In this document: positions 57,401 through 64,000 of the stretch, one piece after another
Layout of the letters: each line of letters starts with the position of its first letter
Numbering within the stretch: the first letter of the stretch is position 1
DNA from: Hygrophila difformis
Taxonomy: Eukaryota; Streptophyta; Magnoliopsida; Lamiales; Acanthaceae
Reading direction: 5' to 3'
Assembly: GCA_030278955.1 (NCBI GenBank)
Contig: JAOANR010000001.1
Span: 21,927,468-21,991,467 of the forward strand
DNA: 64,000 bases
The notes under the pieces: model-generated
Database searches by the model: none
What the model saw: the letters and a program-made list of their open reading frames with translations, nothing else
Told to the model about the DNA's origin: nothing
Translations under genes and position numbers: made by a program

Positions 57401-60400
57401 TCCATCAAACTGCAAAAATCGTTGTATGAGCTCAAGCAATCTGGCCGAATGTGGTACAACCGCCTCAGTGAAAGTTTGATAAAGGAATGCTATACAAATG
57501 ACCCGATCAGCCCTTGTGTATTTATAAAGAAAAATGGGTCAGAATTTGTGATCGTCGCAGTCTATGTTGACGATTTAAATCTAATTGGAACTCCTGAAGA
57601 GTTGAAAAAGGCGGTCGAATATCTGAAAAAGGAGTTTGAAATCAAAGATTTCGGGGAAAACGAAATTTTGCCTTGGCCTACAAATTGAGCATTTGGAAAT
57701 GGGCATATTTGTTCATCAATCAGCTTATACCCAAAAGGTATTAAAGCAATTTCGAATGGATTATGCTCATCCGCTAAATAATCCAATGGTCGTTCGGACA
57801 CTTGATCCTGCAAAGGATCCATTTAGGCCAAAAGAAGATAATGAAGAGCAACTTGGCCCAGAAATCCCATATTTAAGCGCAATTGGTGCGTTAATGTATC
57901 TTGCAAACAACACGCGACCTGATATCGCGTTTGCAGTCAATCTACTCGCAAGATTCAGCTCTTGCCCTACTCAACGACATTGGAAAGGCATAAAGCATGT
58001 TTTTCGCTATCTCCAAGGAACAATTGATCTTGGGTTATTTTACCCAAAAGACTCTCGACATGAGTTAATTGGCTATGCCGATGCAGGTTATTTATCAGAC
58101 CCACACAAAGCCAAATCTCAAACAGGCTATATCTTCACGTGTGGTGGAACTGCTATCTCTTGGAGGTCAATGAAGCAGACTCTAACTGCTACTTCTTCTA
58201 ATCATGCCGAAATATTAGCAATCCATGAAGCAAGTCGAGAATGTGTTTGGTTGAGGTCAATGACTCAACATATATTGAAGAGTTGTGGTTTAATCATTGA
58301 ACCACAAATGCCCCCAACAATTTTATTTGAAGATAATTCGGCTTGTGTAGCCCAGTTGAAAGGGGGTTATATCAAAGGAGATAGAACGAAGCATATTTCA
58401 CCAAAATTCTTCTACACTCATGATCTTCAAAAGAATGGTGAAGTCGATGTGCAACAAATTCGATCAGAAAATAATTTAGCGGATCTATTTACCAAGGCAT
58501 TGCCGACTGCAACATTCGAGAAGCTCGTGAAGAAAATTGGAATGCGGCGGCTTCGAGATTTAAAATGATGTCCAAATCAGGGGGAGCATCTGATACAAGA
58601 ATATTGTACTCTTTTTCCTTCACTTGGATTTTTTTCCCACTGGGTTTTTTCCAAGTAAGGTTTTAACGAGGCATATTCTTCGTATTGACGACATTCAAGG
58701 GGGAGTATTATGCATGTAAACAAAACATGTGAATGTCTAGTGTTCAACATCCATGTTCATGCCTTGATCATAAGGTTAGACATGTGAAAGTCTTGAAATG
58801 TATATGCCTTGATTATGAGGTTAGTAAATAGTGAGAGGATAAAAAAGTTTATAAATAGCCTATGTAATGTATTGAGAAGTTAAGTTAGAAAAATTTTATG
58901 CAAGCTTAATACTTGTTTCATTTCATAGCCATAATTATTACACTTTATCCATTTTATTATCCCACCTTTAAACTTCCTTTCTTTCACCATTTAATCCCAA
59001 TTTCCATTACAATACTTCCACTATAAACACAAGCTAATAAGCCATATACCATTTTATTGTACACATACATAAATAAAGATAGTTATTTCTATAACATATT
59101 CATCTTTAATTCCCCAATTTTAACAGTTCTAGAATCGGTTACTTAAGTTTGTCACAATACCACCGCCTATAACCATGGGATAGTTGATCTAGGCAGATTC
59201 CAATGTCCAATTTCCATGTTTGCATATCTCTCCAGATGCACTTGCACATTCTATCCTTGGCCCGTGCTGCCTCATATTCTATATATAAGTTCCTATTAGA
59301 CTAGTTTCACATCATATTCATATTGTACTCTCTAACTTACATGAGCACAAATTTATTTGTTCATAATTTGCATGCTAAACTACTCATAAAAGGCATTATA
59401 TAAAGAATTGGAAGGAGAAGTACTCAATGTAGATTTTCAATCCACATTAACAATAATTTCAGAAGAAAAAGGCTGCACCAATGATAGGACAAGAAATAGT
59501 ACTCAATGTATTGTATCCATTACTTGCATATTCACATGAACGATGCACTCAGGTTGTAAGCACATAATTTAATCAAGTGACAAGATAATTACCCATTATG
59601 CTCTAGACCAAGCTCTTTTACCTCCCATTTAGCAGTGGCAACGCGATCAACATACCTGTTACATATTTCCAATCAATAATAATAGTAAAAATTGCAAAGG
59701 ATCTAAGGCATCTCAAGAAATAAAGTTAGATTTCATTGCATTATGTTTAACCTACTAATCTAGTGTCATAGGCAACTGAACAATTGAACCCAGTTAGTGA
59801 ACCAACTCTTCTAAAAGCTCAAGTTGTTATAACACGCCCCCTCACATGCAAGGTGGGCTAACCATGCGCGTGAACCAAAGACAAACAATTTGGACGGAAC
59901 CGCCAAAGCAAATACAAAGAAACAAAGCTCACAAATATAAATAGGGGCAGTGGGACTCGAACACGAGACCCTTATTAGAGAGAAGAATCCAATCGCATGT
60001 ATCAGTACACAACAGCACCATAATTACAAAACCGACCAATGGAATAACTTCAATAAACACGAGTGACTTAACCCCAGTCACACCCCTAAACCCTTTGAGC
60101 TATCTAATACTCTTTAATCGGGCATGGGTTGGCCTTACTTCACATAGACATTAAACAATAAATTCCTTAAATTTTATTTCATCCCACAATGTCTGCATAC
60201 ACTCAATACAGAGATACCGAGACGCCCGGTAAGTTGGAGCTTTGAACAAGGAAGAGATTAGAATCATACAAGAACGAAACAAAAAACAGTATAATAAAAG
60301 ACATCTAATGTAAGCAAGACCTGTCTGAGATGTTCATGGAAGAAAATATAAAATAAAAAATTTAAAAAAAAGATTAATAAAAATAAAAAGAAAAAGAAAA

Positions 60401-63400
60401 AAAGATAAAAGATGTGCTCTGGCTGACTAAATAATATATTAAGATACAGTAATTATAAAAACACCTGGCTAGATGTAATGAGAAATGGTAAGCACACAAG
60501 GTAACAAACTTCTACAGCTAATTCCCTCGTATTGATTCAGTGAGCAACATATCATTATATCTCACCCATTAATATGGAGTAACTGTTTAGCTGTTGTTTT
60601 GTGAATGTGCTGGGTAAGTTCCGGAACAGCATCCACCTGTAACATAGGACCAGTCAAACAACTGCAAATAATTTTTCAGTGAAGAACTTTCAATGTAATG
60701 GTCAACGTAATAATAACATAATCTATGAAGGATGCAGCTTCATGTACAAGGACAGAATGCTTTTGAATGCCACTGTCCTATTTTGAGGTTCCTCCATCAA
60801 ACAGCTTTAAGCTGACTAGAGTTTCAGTGGAGTGATCGTCCGCATTCAATGCACCCAAATTTTCTTCATCACACCATCACTCTACTTCCATCTGTGATTC
60901 ATTCGAGACAATTTCCCTCTACATAGGATCATTTGCAATTTTATTATTTGATTTTCGCCCTTTTCCATCCATCGTTCAGATGAAAGCACTAGCTGCTCGG
61001 TTTAAGTTTTCGTTCCATTGTTCTATCCAGATTTAGCAGGTAAACTCTTGTTGTCCAAGGGCTGCTTTAATTTGAATAAAATTTCATTTCCTTTCAGAAA
61101 AAAGGTCCAATGAAGAAAACTAATATAAACATGAAAGTCAACAGGATTCCCACTAATGGATATGCCAATCGATCCTATATAGCAACAAATCAGAATAGAA
61201 ATTCCAAATAAAGGGAAATTTTCGAAAGTTACAAAACTGCTGTAACTTTCAATTTAAACCATGCAATTTTCCAGTCAAGCTACACAAACACACACACACA
61301 CACAAACACAAAAAAAAAAGAGCCACCATCTTCATAGTTTAAAAAGGGAAAAAAGAAAGAAACAACAAATAAAAAAACGAAAAAACACACACATACCAAA
61401 TGCTCATAAAAGTCCTCAATTACCGCCCCATTATTCTGCTGAAGCATTGATTGAAGATGGGGTTTAGATCTATGCAATAATCGAGCAACAAGAGATATCG
61501 TGTCAGCCCCAGCACATCTTTCCTGCAGAATTATTATTTATACCAAACCACGTTATAACTGTAACAATCAAATGCAGGCATATAAAATGCCTTGTATGTA
61601 TGTATGTATGTACCATGCATGTATGTATGTGTGTGTGTGTATGTGTATGTGTATGTATGTATGTTTGTATGTATAAGTAAAATGGAGTCATTTCTGATCG
61701 GAGTACTTTTAGACCATTCAAATAGCTTTCTATGATTATGTGAATATGTGGTGTGAGTGTGTGACTTACAATCGAGCATTCATTAAGGAAGGAAAATGAA
61801 TATAAATCACAAAATAGCTATAACAATTTATACTCCCTGAGGCGAAACTAATGAGATGTAGCCAAGCTCTAGAATCAAATTGTTAATTATTTGTGGAAAT
61901 TGCAATGTACTATTCCCATTAATTTTAAGATTTTCTCAGATTTCAAATGATAGCCAAAGGTTACATTCAAATTTACAATTTTGATTTCAAATATACCTAT
62001 TCCACGATGAGAAATATAATATTACTTCCATTTGTTTGTTTAAACAATAGCTAACAATAGCTAACATTTTTTGTGCCTATTATATTAGTTGGAAATCAAG
62101 AATGCATTCTTCATTGACATTTAAAAGAAATTTAATTGTAGCAAATAACTAGTTCTGTATCTCATGGGTAAGCACAAATTGGTTTGCAAACCATCGCACT
62201 CCATTTTGAAATTAGAATCCCCAAGAGCTAGCTTGGATATTCCATTGTGTTCAAGCATTTAGATAAACCAAAATGAAGTAATTCTGAGTTTTTTATTTTT
62301 TTCTTTTTGTCAAAAACCTTAAAATCTATGCATTTATTTGGTGGTTTATGCAGAAGAAATGAACATGACAATTTTTTAAACGAAGAAAATTTTGTTTAAA
62401 CCTATTAAACCGAGGATTTGAAAATTTATAATACTCTCTTGATATTCAAGTTCCTCAATTAAGGAATGGAATTATCATCTCAGGAATTTTGGATTGTGTT
62501 GAGTTATGGATAGGAGGTTCCAATCCAAAACCAATTTGGCAATGGTGGAATAGCCCTGTCCATATAAGCAAGGAGGCAGCCCACCAATTTATCCATGTGG
62601 GACATTTTTCAAACTAGAACTCACTACCTAGAATATGAACAGATGACGAATTTCTTATTAAAAAGTAACAGAACCTTTTTTTATGCTGAAAAACCATTGC
62701 ATGGATTATAATCATCTTTGATGTTGAAACAAGACTCCATTGCATAAATAATGTAAGGGATTCACAATTCATCAAAACATCTACAGGTACAAATATCCAG
62801 GTCTTTTGGAAGTGCTGCACTCTTTTAAGTGATATGCTTTATGCAAGTTTAGAGTAATCATTTGGCCCAGCATAAATAATAATTAAAATTGTGTGTTCTG
62901 TCTCACTTCTAGAAAACCCTAGAAATTAGAAACTTGCACCCTGAGCAATACTAATACTATTTATATGAAGTATAAAATATAGGCACAAGTGCTTCATTGG
63001 CATACCTTGAGACTAAAAGATGTATGGCACAAGCGAGAGGGAGGACTGGTGGGGGTGACATCCATATGTGTGAATGATGGACCTGACAATGTCGCTGATG
63101 GAGATAGAGATGTCGATTGAGGCTTAATCCACTGGTCACAATCTTGTGTAATTCTTGACAATGCAATCTTTAGCTTGTCTGAGTGGCATATACAAAAAGA
63201 AGTTTAGGATACCCCACATACCTCAAAAACCAGCTTTCTTTTGTGCGAGAGAATGGGGAATCAATACTCCATATTATGAAACACGAAACAGTACTTACAA
63301 GGAAGAGAGTCATTCAACGTTTTGCCACTAAATTGAGAGTTAAGGTCACAGAATGATTCAAAGATGAAGTGGAAAAAGATCTCAAACAACTGGCAAATTC

Positions 63401-64000
63401 CCTGTCGATATGATAATAAATCATAACTCTTAAAACACAAATGAAATAAAAACTTCTCAAATAAAAGTGGAACAGTTCTTTCATGAGCTTACTTTAAAAA
63501 ACTCAACATTGACAATTTCCAATTTCTGCATCAGTCGCGCATATTTGTCCAGTAATCTGATTCATAGGCAGCAAATAAACATAGTTCTTTGTGGAAATTA
63601 AGCCATTCTACAGATTCAGAATGAATGGATTTACCTCAGAAGACAAAGCGAAGAACCTGTTTGGGCTGTCACATCGTCATCATTTCCACATGACGAGTTA
63701 TGCCTTGACCGCCCTGGTCTTGAAACACGACTAGGAAGCTGACTATCTTCATCAATGAAATCTGCAAGCAGATCTTCATTTTCATCTTCTGAAAGAGTAG
63801 GACCATTAGCATGATTTACATCACCAGTTCCTTGTGTGGTGAAACCATTGGAGTGAACAGAGTTGGGGTACTCTTCAGAGCTACCATTCGATTTTGACAA
63901 AAATGGATTCCCATTGTCTAACCAATATGAAAATCCACCCTTATTTGTCCCACTAATTGGATCAATCAATCTATTGCCATGCAATAACCTTGTACTTGAA
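51435..64000 (-). CDS. VPS50: VPS50/syndetin, C-terminal part (12 exons; 5' end outside window)
   Basis: Subunit of the EARP tethering complex, which acts with VPS51-53 in endosomal recycling. Exons (plus coordinates, read right to left): 63635-64000, 63493-63556, 63299-63401, 63006-63178, 61397-61522, 60566-60636, 59593-59655, 52414-52486, 51953-52072, 51795-51872, 51641-51691, 51435-51536, with the stop at 51435-51437. All junctions are GT-AG and the reading frame is continuous for 462 codons. An acidic, Ser-rich linker comes first. The syndetin C-terminal domain (PF10474) follows: F-F-K-G-I-C-Q-L-F-E-I-F-F, S-L-K-E-R-C-A-G-A-D-T, Y-V-D-R-V-A-T-A-K-W-E-V, Y-V-D-L-L-L-G-E-F and, near the end, A-Y-Y-L-P-E-T-E-Y-V and K-S-Q-I-V-G-L-V. 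The intron 52487-59592 is enlarged to 7.1 kb by antisense Copia element F and a MITE. Confidence 0.92.
52318..52344. repeat. Poly(A) tract, 27 bases
   Basis: Homopolymer in the VPS50 intron 52073-52413; no SINE or LINE body is evident beside it. Confidence 0.8.
52863..53057. mobile_element. Stowaway MITE
   Basis: TIRs CTTCCTCCGTTTTC and, inverted, CTCCCTCCGTTTTT, with TA at 52861-52862 and 53058-53059. In the large VPS50 intron, just left of F. Confidence 0.88.
53364..53754 (+). repeat. 5' LTR of F
   Basis: Identical by eye to 58706-59096. TATAAATA at 53508-53515 is a likely promoter box. Confidence 0.95.
53832..54868 (+). pseudogene. gag of F, two frameshifts
   Basis: ATG at 53832. Copia Gag core (N-Y-M-S-W-A-R-D-V, L-W-E-K-L-K-E-R-Y), then a frame change near 54280-54300 (the first frame stops at 54293), a second change near 54490-54530, and the third frame with an Arg-rich stretch and zinc knuckle C-D-R-C-G-I-K-G-H-M-A-Q-T-C. 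Each shift is +1 relative to the previous frame. Stop at 54868. Confidence 0.85.
54869..55040 (+). other. AT-rich gag-pol spacer of F
   Basis: 172 bp, almost pure A/T, with stops in all frames. It ends CTTGTAAAG just before the pol frame and could be part of an intron or a gag-pol separator. No clear GT donor is seen at the gag end. Confidence 0.4.
55041..58568 (+). pseudogene. pol of F (protease, integrase, RT, RNase H), two frameshifts
   Basis: Protease D-S-A-T-T-H-S-I-L. Integrase: H-x-x-x-H and C-x-x-C finger (H-D-R-L-G-H, C-A-A-C), then D in G-D-I-C-G, D in L-D-N-A-G-E-Y and E in L-A-E-S-F. First break: a 32-bp segment is present twice in tandem (56401-56432, 56433-56464), shifting the frame. 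RT follows with Y-K-A-R-L-V-A-Q-G-F, M-D-V-V-T-A-Y-L and the catalytic Y-V-D-D (about 57568). Second break near 57655. RNase H: Y-A-D-A-G-Y-L, H-A-E-I-L-A-I and F-E-D-N-S-A-C-V, then N-L-A-D-L-F-T-K. Catalytic residues are otherwise present. Confidence 0.9.
58706..59096 (+). repeat. 3' LTR of F
   Basis: Identical by eye to 53364-53754. Confidence 0.95.
59820..60125 (-). repeat. Dispersed tRNA-like repeat (possible SINE)
   Basis: On the minus strand it has a B-box match GTGTTCGAGTCCC (about 59945-59965) and a terminal GGGGGCGTGTTATAAC. A convincing A box and TSD were not found. Lies in the VPS50 intron 59656-60565. Confidence 0.35.
61286..61400. repeat. (CA)n and A-rich simple repeats
   Basis: ACACACAC at about 61287-61308 followed by A-rich sequence, ending only a few bases from the splice donor of VPS50 exon 61397-61522. 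The local open frames are simple-sequence artefacts. Confidence 0.75.
61588..61675. repeat. (GTAT)n microsatellite
   Basis: GTATGTATGTATGTAT with GTGTGTGT interruptions, in VPS50 intron 61523-63005. ORFs here are artefacts. Confidence 0.85.
61676..63005 (-). other. Rest of VPS50 intron 61523-63005
   Basis: No gene. About 62460-62620 resembles a dispersed plant repeat (TTCCAATCCAAAACCAATTTGGCAATGG... ATCCATGTGGGAC) but its borders are not visible. Confidence 0.4.

Larger units (their letters stand above)
53364..59096 (+). mobile_element. Element F: Copia LTR retrotransposon in a VPS50 intron, antisense to the gene
   Basis: 5733 bp with perfect TSD tattc (53359-53363, 59097-59101). LTRs 53364-53754 and 58706-59096 are 391 bp and identical by eye, implying very recent insertion. 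The LTR starts TATTATG rather than TG and ends ATAACA. Polypurine tract CAAGGGGGAG abuts the 3' LTR (58696-58705). Sequence after the 5' LTR (CGTTATCAACACGAGG) is the probable PBS and is not the usual TGGTATCAGAGC type. Domain order gag, protease, integrase, RT, RNase H. Four frame breaks make this copy non-autonomous. Confidence 0.95.

Overview
The window is nuclear DNA of a flowering plant, most likely a eudicot. Evidence: two intron-bearing plant genes with GT-AG introns, Athila and Tekay-type Ty3 elements, Copia elements, tRNA-derived SINEs, hAT and Stowaway MITEs, and AT-rich spacers. Most of the sequence is transposable elements. Only two host genes are visible: a RING-finger E3 ligase-like gene (+, 35609-39200) and the 3' two-thirds or so of a VPS50/syndetin gene (-, 51435 to beyond 64000). 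From memory, their homologues also lie close together in Arabidopsis (around At2g27900-At2g27950), which would be conserved microsynteny.

Left third (1-29411): a four-level nest. A decayed Copia element (A: 1-227 and 28474-29411) was hit by a Tekay-like non-autonomous element (B: 228-28468, minus, TSD caaag). The left LTR of B was hit by a 4.4-kb solo LTR (C: 325-21905, TSD caagg). C was hit by a 17.2-kb Athila-like element (D: 3146-20319, TSD gttag). Every junction is defined by a TSD plus TG...CA ends. D is the most unusual object. Its two 2239-bp LTRs differ by one base by eye, so it moved recently, yet reverse transcriptase and RNase H have been removed cleanly in frame between protease and integrase. 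Downstream it carries two full-length, diverged paralogous ORFs of the PF20167 type. Each of its three coding blocks (gag-pol, ORF A, ORF B) is preceded by an array of four ~91-bp units built from GCGCCA/TGGCGC motifs. A 500-N assembly gap splits gag but probably hides little or no sequence. C carries an analogous array of ~98-bp units built on ACGACGCTA hairpins. The LTRs of B carry 9-11 tandem copies of a sequence matching the RNA polymerase III B box.

29686-33594 is a TR-GAG-type element (E, minus): 0.49-kb LTRs, a 551-codon Gag, no pol, and a 17-bp GC-rich minisatellite. A SINE with a perfect 18-bp TSD follows. The RING gene has seven coding exons and a one-base frame break in exon 3. From 40.5 to 51 kb there are hAT elements (one nested in another), MITEs carrying TTCAGCGAC minisatellites, a long LTR-like block with a hAT element and a SINE nested in it, a Stowaway MITE and two more SINEs.

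The VPS50 gene (12 exons in the window, all in frame) has a 7-kb intron that holds a complete antisense Copia element (F: 53364-59096). The LTRs of F are identical by eye, but its gag and pol contain four frame breaks, one caused by an exact 32-bp tandem duplication.
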